DNA from: Acidicaldus organivorans
GTDB taxonomy: Bacteria; Pseudomonadota; Alphaproteobacteria; Acetobacterales; Acetobacteraceae
DNA: 29,677 bases
Reading direction: 5' to 3'
Assembly (NCBI GenBank): GCA_000759655.1
Contig: KN173929.1
Coordinates: 27,816-57,492, forward strand
The notes under the pieces are model-generated. The model did no database searches. It had not been told where the DNA came from and saw only the letters and a program-made list of their open reading frames with translations. This document shows, piece after piece, positions 1 to 8,354 of this stretch (position 1 is its first letter; each line of letters begins with the position of its first letter). The position numbers were made by a program, and so were the translations under genes.

Positions 1-2543
1 GCCTGGGCCGTTCCCTGGAAACTTCCCTGCACCGTGGGGGGGAGGCCGAGCTCCAGCGTCGCGGCCTCGATCGCCTTGACCGCATCCCCGAGCGCCGCGC
101 CGGGGGCGAGGTTGAAGGAAATCGTCACCGAGGGAAACAGGCTCTGGTGGCTCACCGAAAGCGGCGCGATCTTGTCGGTGGTGTAATGGACGAAAGTGGA
201 GAGCGGCACCACCTGGCCGTTTTGTCCCTTCGCGTAGAGAAGATCGAGGGTGTGGGGACGGCCTTCGAGTTCGGGCGGCACTTCGAGGATGACGTAATAG
301 TAGTTGAGCTGGGTGAAATACTGGGTCACCTCGCGCTGGCCGAAAGCATCGTAGAGAATGTCATCGATCTGCTGCGGCTCGATGCCGTAGCTCGCCGCCT
401 TGTCACGGTCGATGACGAGGCTCACCGTCGTGCCCGCCATCTGCTGGTCGGTGGCGACGTCACGCAGGAGCGGGATCTTGCGAAGCCGCGCCAGAACCTT
501 GGGGGCCCACGTATAGAGCTCGCCGAGATCCGGGTCCTGGAGCGTGTACTCATACATGGTGCGGGAGAGCCGTCCGCCCACCCGGATGTCCTGCGCCGCC
601 TGCAGGTAAAGACGCACCCCGGTCACCTTGGCGAGTTTGGGCCGCAATTCCTCGATCACCTGGGATGCGGTCAGTTTACGTTCGCCCCAGGGCTTGAGTG
701 AGATATAGGTGCGGCTGGTGCTCACCGTCTGGCCGCCGGCGCCGCCGCCGACGAAAGCGGCAAATGAGTCGATATTCGGATCCTGGCGGAGGATGGCGTT
801 GATCGCCTCCTGGCGGCGGTACATCTCGTCGAAGGAAACATCCTGCGCGCCATCCGCCATGCCGATGATGAGCCCCGTATCCTGCGGCGGGAAGAACCCT
901 TTGGGCACGATGACGTAGAGATAGAGGGTGAGGCCCACCGTGACGAGGAAAGTGAGGAGGGTGATGAAGCGATGACGGAGCGCGATCCGCAGCGTCCGCT
1001 CATAGAACCCGACCAGCCCCTCGAAAAACCGCTCCATGACGTTGTAAAACCGGCCATGCGCCGTTTCATGGCGCAAAAACCGCGAGCACATCATCGGCGT
1101 GAGGGTGAGGGAGACCACGCCCGAGACCAGCACAGCGACCGAGAGGGTGACCGAAAACTCCCGGAATAGCCGCCCGATGATGCCGCCCATGAGGAGGAGC
1201 GGGATGAACACGGCGACCAGGGAGAGACTGATCGAGACGATGGTGAAACCGATCTCGCCGGCTCCACGCAGCGCCGCATCGATCGGACGCATCCCGTTTT
1301 CGATATAGCGGTAGATGTTCTCCAGCATCACGATCGCGTCATCGACCACGAAGCCAACCGCGATGGTGAGCGCCATCAGGGAGAGATTGTCGAGACTGTA
1401 GCCGAGCAGATACATCACCGCGAATGTCGCGATGATGGCGAGCGGAATGGCGATGCTCGGGATGATCGTCGCCCAGAAGGTGCGAAGGAATAGGAACACC
1501 ACCAGAACGACGAGGCCGAGGGCGAGAACGAGGGTGAACTCCACGTCGGCGACCGAGGCGCGGATGGTCTGGGTGCGGTCGGCGATGGTGTAAAGCTTGA
1601 TCGAGGGTGGCACCGACTTCATCAGCTGCGGGAGCTTGGCCTTGATCCGCTCGGCGGTGGCGATGACGTTGGCGCCGGGCTGCTTGAAGATGACCAGCAC
1701 GATGCCGCGCTTTTCATTCTGCCAGGCGGCGAGCTCACGATTCTGAGCGCCGTCGATTGCTTGGCCGATGTCACGGATCCGCACCGGCCCGCCATTGCGA
1801 TAGCTCACGATGACGTTCTGATACTCGGCGGCATGCATGAGCTGGTCGTTGTCATAGATGGTGAAGGAGCGTTTCGGCCCGTCGATGCTGCCTTTCGGAT
1901 TATCGACCGTGGTCTGGGTCAGCGCCGAGCGCACATCCTCGAGCGTCAATCCCATCGCGGCGAGCTTGGCCGGATCGACCCTGACCCTGACCGCCGGTTT
2001 CTGTTGCCCGGCTACCAAAACCTGCGCCACCCCCGAGATCTGCGAGAGCTGTTGGGAAATCACGTTTTCCGCGTAGTCATCGACCACCGAAATGGGCAGG
2101 AGGTCGGACTGCATGGCGAGCACCAGGATCGGTGAGTCGGAGGGATTGACCTTGGCGTAAGTGGGCGGGGAGGGGAGGTTCTTGGGAAGCTGCCCGCCCG
2201 CGGCATTGATCGCCGCCTGCACGTCTCCCGCCGCGCCGTCGATGTTCCGGTTGAGGTCGAACTGCAAAATGATCTGCGTGTAGCCGAGCACGCTGATCGA
2301 GGTCATCTGGCTCACGCCGGGGACGTTGGCGAATTGCTGTTCGAGCGGTGTCGCCACGGTCGCCGCCATCGTCTCCGGGCTCGCCCCGGGAAACTGCGCG
2401 GTGACGGCAATCGTCGGAAAATCGATGTTGGGAAGCGGGGCGACGGGCAGGAAGGGATAGGCGGCGAGCCCGACGAGAAGGAGGGCCGCCATGATCAGCG
2501 AGGTGCCGATCGGGCGCTTGATGAAGGGAGTGGAGATGCTCAC
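1..2543 (-). CDS. RND multidrug efflux permease, MdtB/MdtC-like (3' end cut off)
   Basis: Inner-membrane proton-driven efflux pump subunit of the resistance-nodulation-division superfamily, expected to form a tripartite complex with the adaptor encoded just upstream and an outer-membrane channel not seen here. About 847 residues are present; family members have roughly 1,030-1,050, so around 180-200 C-terminal residues lie beyond base 1. Visible marks are the N-terminal STPFIKRPIGTS segment before TM1, the porter-domain stretch with DVQAAINAA, and the TM4 motif GFVVDDAIVMLENI containing the two proton-relay aspartates. The F before VVDD, the QDIRVGGR motif and the terminal GSFQGTAQ match MdtB/MdtC-type pumps better than AcrB. 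Start is a GTG at 2543, one base after the adaptor stop, so the two are translationally coupled. Substrate is unknown; the family assignment is firm. Confidence 0.93.
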   Translation of the reverse strand, partial: MSISTPFIKRPIGTSLIMAALLLVGLAAYPFLPVAPLPNIDFPTIAVTAQFPGASPETMAATVATPLEQQFANVPGVSQMTSISVLGYTQIILQFDLNRNIDGAAGDVQAAINAAGGQLPKNLPSPPTYAKVNPSDSPILVLAMQSDLLPISVVDDYAENVISQQLSQISGVAQVLVAGQQKPAVRVRVDPAKLAAMGLTLEDVRSALTQTTVDNPKGSIDGPKRSFTIYDNDQLMHAAEYQNVIVSYRNGGPVRIRDIGQAIDGAQNRELAAWQNEKRGIVLVIFKQPGANVIATAERIKAKLPQLMKSVPPSIKLYTIADRTQTIRASVADVEFTLVLALGLVVLVVFLFLRTFWATIIPSIAIPLAIIATFAVMYLLGYSLDNLSLMALTIAVGFVVDDAIVMLENIYRYIENGMRPIDAALRGAGEIGFTIVSISLSLVAVFIPLLLMGGIIGRLFREFSVTLSVAVLVSGVVSLTLTPMMCSRFLRHETAHGRFYNVMERFFEGLVGFYERTLRIALRHRFITLLTFLVTVGLTLYLYVIVPKGFFPPQDTGLIIGMADGAQDVSFDEMYRRQEAINAILRQDPNIDSFAAFVGGGAGGQTVSTSRTYISLKPWGERKLTASQVIEELRPKLAKVTGVRLYLQAAQDIRVGGRLSRTMYEYTLQDPDLGELYTWAPKVLARLRKIPLLRDVATDQQMAGTTVSLVIDRDKAASYGIEPQQIDDILYDAFGQREVTQYFTQLNYYYVILEVPPELEGRPHTLDLLYAKGQNGQVVPLSTFVHYTTDKIAPLSVSHQSLFPSVTISFNLAPGAALGDAVKAIEAATLELGLPPTVQGSFQGTAQ

Positions 2544-2544
2544 C

Positions 2545-3771
2545 TCAGCCTCCCCGCCGCTCGTCGGCATCCGCCGGATGTTCGGCGACCGTCATTCCCT
2601 CGGCGAGCCGCGACTGGCCATTGACCACCACCACCTCGCCGGGCTTGAGCCCCGCGCTGATCGCGGCGATCCTGTCCTGTTCGGTGGCCTCCTCGACGCG
2701 CCGCACCGAAACCCGGTGATCGGGCCCCACGACGAAGACGAACAGTCCCTCCGCGCCGCGTTCGACGGCGACCTCCGGCACCACGGTGACGCCCTTGAGT
2801 TCCTTCACCTCGACCCGCGCCTCGATATACTGACCTGGCCAGAGGCGGTTGTCCTTGTTGTCGAAGATCGCCTTGAGCCGGATGGTGCCGGTGCTGGTGT
2901 CGATCTGGTTGTCGGGGGTGAGGAGTTTCCCCTCGGCGAGGTACTGGTGATGATCGGCGCTGAAGACGCGCACCTTGACCGGTCCTTGCGCCATCGCCTC
3001 GGTGATTTCGGGGAGATAACGTTCGGGGAGGGTGAAGACGGCGGTGATGGGCTGGACCTGGGTGACGGTGATCAGCCCGTTGCTCTGATTGGCGGTGACG
3101 AGATTGCCGGGGTCGATCTGGCGCAAGCCCACCCGTCCGTCGATCGGCGAGGTGATGTGAGCGAATTCGAGATTGAGCGCCGCCTGTTCGATCGCCGCCT
3201 CATCCGCCTTGATCGAGGCGCGCAACGCCCCCACCGTGCCCTGCTGGTCATCGACATTCTGCCAGGACTGGAATTCGTGCTGGGCGAGGATCTTGTAGCG
3301 CTGGAAGTCGCGCTCGGCGGCGTAGAGATTGGCCTCATCCTTGGCTTTCTGGGCGCGCGCCTGATCGAGCGCCGCCTGGAAGGGACGGGGGTCGATGACG
3401 GCGAGCAAATCGCCCTTCTTCACCATCTGCCCTTCCTCGACCGCGTAGTGATCGAGATAGCCGGTGACCTGGGCGCGCACCAGCACCGAATAGAGCGCCT
3501 GGACATTGCCGATGCCGATCCGTTCGAGCGGCACGTCGCGCGCTTCGGCGGTGGCGACCGCAACCGGGATGACCGGCGCCTCGGCGGGGGCGGCGGCGGC
3601 CCGTGAGGCGCGGCTGTCCCCCGTCAGCACGAACCAGCCCGCCCCCGCGCCGAGCAGGGTGAGGACGAGCACGCCGTCGATCAAACGCCGCCTGTTTCCG
3701 TTCATGCGAAGACCCCGTTTCCGGTAGGCGCAAGTAGGAGGCTGCGTCCCGCCCTTGGAGACGCAGCTCAT
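2545..3771 (-). CDS. RND efflux periplasmic adaptor (HlyD/MdtA-type membrane fusion protein)
   Basis: Periplasmic adaptor that bridges the inner-membrane pump to an outer-membrane channel. There is one N-terminal membrane anchor (LIDGVLVLTLLGAGAGWFVL), then a lipoyl half (VLVRAQVTGYLDHYAVEEGQ, KKGDLLAVIDPRPF), an alpha-helical hairpin rich in Ala, Gln and Glu, the second lipoyl half (ITSPIDGRVGLRQIDPGN), a beta-barrel, and a membrane-proximal end (VVVNGQSRLAEGM). It sits one base ahead of the pump gene. The start is uncertain. An AAGGAGG Shine-Dalgarno lies 6 bases before ATG 3771 (and 3 before ATG 3774), giving about 408 residues with an unusual cytoplasmic extension containing two Cys. ATG 3705 gives 386 residues, a more usual N-terminus, but a poor ribosome site. 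I chose 3771 on the ribosome site; the extra codons have less GC-rich third positions than the rest. Confidence 0.9.
   Translation of the reverse strand: MSCVSKGGTQPPTCAYRKRGLRMNGNRRRLIDGVLVLTLLGAGAGWFVLTGDSRASRAAAAPAEAPVIPVAVATAEARDVPLERIGIGNVQALYSVLVRAQVTGYLDHYAVEEGQMVKKGDLLAVIDPRPFQAALDQARAQKAKDEANLYAAERDFQRYKILAQHEFQSWQNVDDQQGTVGALRASIKADEAAIEQAALNLEFAHITSPIDGRVGLRQIDPGNLVTANQSNGLITVTQVQPITAVFTLPERYLPEITEAMAQGPVKVRVFSADHHQYLAEGKLLTPDNQIDTSTGTIRLKAIFDNKDNRLWPGQYIEARVEVKELKGVTVVPEVAVERGAEGLFVFVVGPDHRVSVRRVEEATEQDRIAAISAGLKPGEVVVVNGQSRLAEGMTVAEHPADADERRGG
3741..3767 (-). promoter_or_regulatory. Hairpin just inside the 5' end of the efflux operon message
   Basis: On the minus strand a 10-bp stem (one G-U pair) is formed by 3758-3767 and 3741-3750 around a 7-base loop. 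It starts within a few bases of the ATG at 3771 and its strong ribosome site. It is either folded coding sequence of an extended N-terminus or part of a 5' leader ahead of ATG 3705. No function is demonstrated. Confidence 0.4.
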
Positions 3772-3849
3772 CATAAGCCTCCTTCAATTTAAGCGCCCCC
3801 CGCCCGCCTGTCATGCGCGCGCCACATTTTATTACAAAGCGCGCCCTCC

Positions 3850-3895
3850 AGAAAATGAGACGAAGCGGACGGGCCGCACGCCTGCGGCCCGTCCG
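3850..3895 (-). terminator. Probable intrinsic terminator of the serC-serA operon
   Basis: A perfect 12-bp inverted repeat (3866-3877 with 3884-3895, loop of 6) begins about 40 bases past the serA stop on the minus strand. It is followed by a pyrimidine-rich tail ending in TTTT. The stem is strong and GC-rich, but the U-tract is interrupted, so termination efficiency is uncertain. It separates serA from the efflux operon that follows in the same direction. Confidence 0.65.
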
Positions 3896-3935
3896 GCAAG
3901 GTCCCTGAGGAGGCTCGGAAAGCCCAGGAGACGGG

Positions 3936-5522
3936 CTAGAAGGTGAGCGTCTCAGCCTGCCGCACCAGAGGCAGCGCCCGCACCGCGGCGAGCACCGAAT
4001 CGGGGACGTCGCCATCCACCGAGACGAGACAGATCGCATCCTTGCCCACCGCCGAGCGGCCGAGATGGAAAGTCGCGATGTTGATCCCCGCCTCGGCGAG
4101 CAGCGAGCCGAAGCGGCCGATGAAGCCCGGCCGGTCCTCGTTGGTGACGTAGATCATGCGGGGCGCGAAATCGGCCTCGACCGTGATCCCCTTGATTTCG
4201 ACGAGGCGCGGCCTCGCCCCCGCGAACAGGGTTCCCGCCACGCTCCGCTCGAGTTCGTCGGTGGCAACCGTGATCCGCACCAAGGTCTGATATTCGCTGG
4301 GCCGGTCGATCACCGTCTCCGCTACTTCGATGCCGCGTTCGCGGGCGATGTGCGGCGCATTGACCATGTTCACCCCGGCGAGCGTCGGGGCGAGCAGACC
4401 GGCCAGGGCAGCGGCGGTGAGCGGGCGGTGGTTGAGCGCGGCGGCGTGACCCTCGTATTCGATGCGCACCCGCCGGATCACGCCTTCGCGCGCCCGGGTG
4501 AGCTGGCCCGCGAAACTGCCGAGCCGCTCGCAGAGCGCCATGTAGGGGCGAAGCCGCGGCGCTTCCTCGGCGGTCACCGAGGGCATGTTGATCGCATTGG
4601 TCACCGCGCCGGTGAGCAGGAAGTCGCTCATCTGCTCGGCGATCTGGATGGCAACGTTCTCCTGCGCCTCGGTGGTGGAGGCGCCGAGATGGGGAGTGCA
4701 GACCACGTTCTCGAGCTCGAAGAGCGGGCTTTGGGTGGCGGGCTCGGTCTCGAATACATCGAGCGCCGCCCCGGCGACATGGCCACTCACCAGGAGATCG
4801 TAGAGCGCCCTTTCATCGACCAGCCCGCCACGGGCGCAGTTGATGATGCGCACCCCCTTCTTGGTCCGCGCCAGCGCCTCGCGCGAGAGGATGTTGCGCG
4901 TCTCCTCGGTCAGCGGCGCGTGCAGCGAGATGAAGTCGGCGCGGGCGAGCAGCTCATCGAGGCTCACCTTCTCCACGCCAAGCTCGACGGCGCGCGCTTC
5001 GGTGAGGAAGGGATCATAGGCGATCACCTTCATCTTGAGCCCCGCGGCGCGGTCGGCGACGATCGAGCCGATATTGCCGCAGCCGATCAGGCCGAGCGTC
5101 TTGGCGTAGAGCTCGACCCCCATGAAGCGGTTCTTCTCCCATTTGCCGGCCTTGGTCGATTGCGAGGCCTCGGGGATCTGCCGGGCGAGCGCGAACATCA
5201 GGGCGATGGCGTGTTCGGCCGTGGTGATGGCGTTGCCCTGTGGCGTGTTCATCACCACCACGCCGCGCGCGGTGGCCGACTTGACGTCCACGTTATCGAC
5301 GCCGATGCCGGCGCGGCCCACCACCTTGAGATTGGGCGCGGCCTCGAGAAGCTCGCGCGTCACCTTGGTCGCCGAGCGGATGGCGAGTCCGTCATAAGGG
5401 GCGATGATGGCGCGGAGCTCGGCCGGGCTGAGCCCGGTGCGGACATCGGCCTCGATGCCGCGGGCGCGGAAGATTTCCACCGCGGCGGGGGAAAGCTTGT
5501 CGCTGATCAGAACCTTGGGCAT
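3936..5522 (-). CDS. serA: D-3-phosphoglycerate dehydrogenase
   Basis: Oxidises 3-phosphoglycerate to 3-phosphohydroxypyruvate with NAD+, the committed step of serine synthesis, in the cytoplasm. The 528 residues match the long (type I) form. Residues about 1-310 hold the catalytic and Rossmann domains, with GLIGCGNIGS near 144-153 for NAD binding, Arg231 in CARGGLVDE, Glu260 in DVFETEP and His278 in TPHLGAST forming the Arg-Glu-His catalytic set. An intervening ASB-type domain follows, then a C-terminal ACT domain (MIYVTNEDRPGFIGRFGSLL to the end) of the kind that often senses serine. Start ATG 5522 has GGAG upstream. serC ends only 12 bases ahead, so the two are one operon making the two successive enzymes. 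Confidence 0.98.
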   Translation of the reverse strand: MPKVLISDKLSPAAVEIFRARGIEADVRTGLSPAELRAIIAPYDGLAIRSATKVTRELLEAAPNLKVVGRAGIGVDNVDVKSATARGVVVMNTPQGNAITTAEHAIALMFALARQIPEASQSTKAGKWEKNRFMGVELYAKTLGLIGCGNIGSIVADRAAGLKMKVIAYDPFLTEARAVELGVEKVSLDELLARADFISLHAPLTEETRNILSREALARTKKGVRIINCARGGLVDERALYDLLVSGHVAGAALDVFETEPATQSPLFELENVVCTPHLGASTTEAQENVAIQIAEQMSDFLLTGAVTNAINMPSVTAEEAPRLRPYMALCERLGSFAGQLTRAREGVIRRVRIEYEGHAAALNHRPLTAAALAGLLAPTLAGVNMVNAPHIARERGIEVAETVIDRPSEYQTLVRITVATDELERSVAGTLFAGARPRLVEIKGITVEADFAPRMIYVTNEDRPGFIGRFGSLLAEAGINIATFHLGRSAVGKDAICLVSVDGDVPDSVLAAVRALPLVRQAETLTF

Positions 5523-5534
5523 GTCACGTCTCCC

Positions 5535-6725
5535 TCACGCGGTGACTTCACGGGCAACTTCGGCGGCCGCCCAGTCGAGCCAGGGGAGAAGGGCCTCGAT
5601 ATCGGCCCGCTCCACCGTCGCCCCACCCCAGATGCGCAAGCCCGGAGGTGCGTCGCGATAGCTCGCGATGTCATAGGCGACCCCCTCGGCCTCGAGGAGG
5701 GCGGCGAGACGCTTGGCCGCCGCCGCCTGCTGGGCGGGCTCGAGCGCGGTGAACCACGGCGCGGCGATGGAAAGGCAGATCGAGGTCGAGGAGCGGATCT
5801 CGGGCCGCGCGGCGAGGAATCGGGCCCAGCTGCTCTTCGCCACCCAGGCCTCGATCGCGGCGAGATTGGCCCGCGAGCGGGCGATGAGCGCGGGAAGCCC
5901 GCCGATGCTCTCCGCCCAGCGCAGCCCGTCGAGCGCGTCCTCGACGCAGAGCATGCTCGGCGTGTTGATCGTCTCGCCGGCGAAAATGCCCTCGTTCAGC
6001 TTGCCGCCCTTGGTGAGGCGGAAGATCTTGGGAAGCGGCCAGGCGGGTTTGTAACTCTCGAGCCGTGCCACCGCCCGTGGCGAGAGGGCGAGCATCCCAT
6101 GCGCCGCCTCGCCGCCCAGCACTTTCTGCCAGGACCAGGTGACGACGTCGAGCTTGTCCCAGGGCAGATCCATGGCGAAGACCGCCGAGGTCGCATCGCA
6201 GATGACGAGCCCTTCGCGCCCGGCGGCGATCCAGTCCCCGTTGGGGACAGAGACGCCGGAGGTGGTGCCATTCCAGGTGAAGACGACGTCGTGCGCGGGA
6301 TCGACCGCCGAGAGGTCGGGGAGTTCGCCGTAGGGCGCGCTCAGCACCCGCACCTCGGGGAGTTTGAGCTGCTTGAGGATGTCATCGGCCCAGCCCTGGG
6401 AGAAACTCTCGAAGGCGAGCACATCGACCGGGCGCGGGCCGAGCAGGGACCACAGCGCCATCTCCACCGCGCCGGTATCGGAGGCGGGGACGATGCCGAG
6501 CCGCCAGTCCTCGGGCATGCCGAGCAGGGCGCGGGAGCGGTCGATGACTTCCTTGAGCTTCGCCTTGGGCGCTTTGGCGCGGTGGCTGCGGCCGAGCATG
6601 GCGCCTTCGAGCGCGGCCAGCGAATAGCCGGGCCGCTTGGCGCAAGGGCCGGAGGAGAAATAGGGACGCTCGGGACGGATTGCGGGCTTGGCGAGGCGCG
6701 CGGCCTCGGCGGCGGTAACGGCCAT
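5535..6725 (-). CDS. serC: Phosphoserine aminotransferase
   Basis: PLP-dependent transaminase converting phosphohydroxypyruvate plus glutamate to phosphoserine plus 2-oxoglutarate. The 396-residue length and the sequence [16 protein letters not shown] near the N-terminus fit the alphaproteobacterial/archaeal branch of SerC rather than the E. coli type. The likely PLP lysine is Lys201 in [14 protein letters not shown], with Asp177 in [10 protein letters not shown] contacting the cofactor ring nitrogen (inferred from the fold family). It is the first gene of the serC-serA operon. The ATG at 6725 follows a GGGAG ribosome site about 7 bases upstream, which can be drawn into a small hairpin in the leader, hinting at control of translation. 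Confidence 0.97.
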   Translation of the reverse strand: MAVTAAEAARLAKPAIRPERPYFSSGPCAKRPGYSLAALEGAMLGRSHRAKAPKAKLKEVIDRSRALLGMPEDWRLGIVPASDTGAVEMALWSLLGPRPVDVLAFESFSQGWADDILKQLKLPEVRVLSAPYGELPDLSAVDPAHDVVFTWNGTTSGVSVPNGDWIAAGREGLVICDATSAVFAMDLPWDKLDVVTWSWQKVLGGEAAHGMLALSPRAVARLESYKPAWPLPKIFRLTKGGKLNEGIFAGETINTPSMLCVEDALDGLRWAESIGGLPALIARSRANLAAIEAWVAKSSWARFLAARPEIRSSTSICLSIAAPWFTALEPAQQAAAAKRLAALLEAEGVAYDIASYRDAPPGLRIWGGATVERADIEALLPWLDWAAAEVAREVTA

Positions 6726-6830
6726 GATGGCTCTCCCTTCCAGAAGAGTTGCACCCCGGTGGGGGGGTGTTTCCCGCCGCTGCCCTTAGCACCGCGCTTC
6801 CCCCACCGCAAGGAATTTTTTTTGCGGTGC
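6726..6830 (-). promoter_or_regulatory. Structured 5' leader of serC (serC RNA motif candidate)
   Basis: Read on the minus strand, the 105 bases before serC hold three successive pairings: an 8-bp perfect stem (6822-6829 with 6804-6811, loop of 10), a 6-bp perfect GC stem (6764-6769 with 6752-6757), and a weak stem at 6731-6748 that includes the ribosome binding site. A conserved serC leader RNA upstream of alphaproteobacterial serC-serA operons, whose final stem overlaps the ribosome site, has been described. Position and layout agree with it, but I could not match its consensus base by base. Confidence 0.5.
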
Positions 6831-6840
6831 CAAAAATACG

Positions 6841-6854
6841 GAAACGACCGTTTC
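6841..6854. promoter_or_regulatory. Perfect palindrome in serC/phaZ divergent region (possible operator)
   Basis: GAAACG-AC-CGTTTC is a perfect inverted repeat with a 2-base spacer in an AT-rich island that is unusual for this GC-rich window. It lies between divergent serC and phaZ, just upstream of the serC leader hairpins. A bound regulator is a guess. Confidence 0.35.
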
Positions 6855-6883
6855 AGGCGAAAATGTTTACCAAAGAAAAATCC

Positions 6884-6896
6884 TTTGCGCCGCAAA
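6884..6896. promoter_or_regulatory. Second perfect palindrome in serC/phaZ divergent region
   Basis: TTTGCG-C-CGCAAA is a perfect 6+1+6 inverted repeat about 30 bases from the palindrome at 6841-6854. Its sequence differs, so it would suit a different regulator or simply be part of the promoter of phaZ or serC. No clear -35/-10 pair could be assigned. Confidence 0.3.
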
Positions 6897-6965
6897 ATGA
6901 AAATCGGCAATATCCCGCGTCCTGGCTTGGCCCCGCGGGGGCCGGATGACGGGTGAGGAGGTCAG

Positions 6966-8300
6966 ATGGTCGATTTCTGGTCGGCGGCGCTGCTTGCCGG
7001 GTCACAGCCGGAGGGCAGGGGATGGACGGCAGAAAGCCTCGAGTCGTGGCGTGAGAGCCTCGGGGAGGGGTTCCACCCGTTCCTCTACCCCCTCTATCAC
7101 CTCCACGCCGACACGCTGGCCCTCTGGCGGCGCCTCTCGCGCGGGGCGAGCGCCATGCTCACCCCGCTCGCCGCCCATACCCCGCTCATGCTCCCGATCG
7201 GCGTGCTCGCCGGCGCGCTCGACGTGCTCGGCCATGCCGAGACCACCCATTCCCGTCCCTCCTTCGGCATCACCGAAACCCTGGTCGAGGGCGAGCCAGT
7301 GACGGTGATCGAGGAGGAGGTGCGGCGCACCCCCTTCGCCTCGCTGCTCCATTTCCGCAAGGAGCTCCGCCTCGAACAACCGCGCGTCCTCCTGGTTGCG
7401 CCGATGTCGGGGCACTTCTCTACCCTCTTGCGCAACACGGTGGAGACGCTCCTTCCCGAACACGACGTCTTCATCACCGACTGGATCAACGCCCGCGACG
7501 TGCCGCTCAGCGCCGGGCGATTCGGCTTCTCCTCCTTCGTCGATCACCTCGTCGATTTCCTCACCGCGATCGGCCCCGGCGCCCATGTCATCGCCGTCTG
7601 CCAGCCCGCCGTCCCGGCCATCGTCGCCACCGCGGCGATGGCGGAGGACGGGCATTTCGCCACCCCCCGCACCCTCACCCTGATGGCGGGGCCGATCGAC
7701 ACCCGCATCAACCCGACCCGCGTCAACGAATTCGCCACCTCCCGCCCGCTCTCCTGGTTCGAGCACAATCTCATCGCCCGCGTCCCCTTCCGCCATCGCG
7801 GGGCGGGGCGGCGCGTCTATCCGGGCTTCGTCCAGCTCCTCTCCTTCATCCTGATGAACCTCGACCGCCACATCGCCGCGCACTGGCGGCAATGGCGAAA
7901 CATCGCGCTCGGCGATCTCGCCGCGGCCGAGGCGCATCGGCAGTTCTACAGCGAATATCTCGCGGTGATGGACCTCACCGCCGAGTTCTATCTCGAGACG
8001 CTGCACATCGTCTTCCAGGAGCACCTGCTGCCGCGCGGCCTCCTCTCCTGGCACGGCTCGCCGGTCGATCTCCGCGCCATCCGCGACACGACGCTGCTCG
8101 TGGTCGAGGCCGAACGCGACGACATTTGCGGGGTGGGGCAGACCAAGGCCGCGCTCGAGCTCTGCAGCGGCCTTCCCGAGAGCCGCCGCCTCTATCACCT
8201 CCAGTCCGGCATCGGGCACTACGGCGTCTTCAGTGGCCGGCGCTGGCGGCAGGAGATCTTTCCCCGCATCCGCGACGTGATCGCCGGGCGCGAGGGCTGA
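6966..8300 (+). CDS. phaZ: Intracellular polyhydroxyalkanoate depolymerase
   Basis: Breaks down stored polyhydroxybutyrate granules in the cytoplasm, releasing hydroxybutyrate units. The 444 residues fit the intracellular PhaZ family: no signal peptide, a Cys nucleophile in the VCQPAVP box (Cys212) instead of the usual lipase serine, the acid residue in EAERDDICGVGQT (about Asp385), and His418 in GIGHYGVFSG. Their spacing matches the Cys-Asp-His triad known in Ralstonia PhaZ. The C-terminal half holds the PHB_depo_C region with SWHGSPVDL. Start ATG 6966 follows a strong GAGGAGG. It is divergent from serC across a 240-base AT-rich regulatory region and ends 54 bases before the helicase gene. 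Confidence 0.95.
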   Translation: MVDFWSAALLAGSQPEGRGWTAESLESWRESLGEGFHPFLYPLYHLHADTLALWRRLSRGASAMLTPLAAHTPLMLPIGVLAGALDVLGHAETTHSRPSFGITETLVEGEPVTVIEEEVRRTPFASLLHFRKELRLEQPRVLLVAPMSGHFSTLLRNTVETLLPEHDVFITDWINARDVPLSAGRFGFSSFVDHLVDFLTAIGPGAHVIAVCQPAVPAIVATAAMAEDGHFATPRTLTLMAGPIDTRINPTRVNEFATSRPLSWFEHNLIARVPFRHRGAGRRVYPGFVQLLSFILMNLDRHIAAHWRQWRNIALGDLAAAEAHRQFYSEYLAVMDLTAEFYLETLHIVFQEHLLPRGLLSWHGSPVDLRAIRDTTLLVVEAERDDICGVGQTKAALELCSGLPESRRLYHLQSGIGHYGVFSGRRWRQEIFPRIRDVIAGREG

Positions 8301-8354
8301 GCCGCCGCGCAGAGACCCCTTGCAATTTCCGGCTCCTGCCGTGACATTGGGGCC

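Noticed and set aside
6804..6829. Hairpin with a T-rich loop between serC and phaZ read as an intrinsic terminator
   Set aside because: The T-run is in the loop, not after the stem, on either strand; it fits a leader hairpin better.
6815..6835. Sigma-54-like TGGCAC element on the minus strand before serC
   Set aside because: The required TTGC element at the right spacing is absent.
4065..6956. Long plus-strand open frame of 963 codons opposite serA and serC
   Set aside because: Shadow frame typical of GC-rich DNA; the minus strand encodes two clear enzymes with intact motifs.
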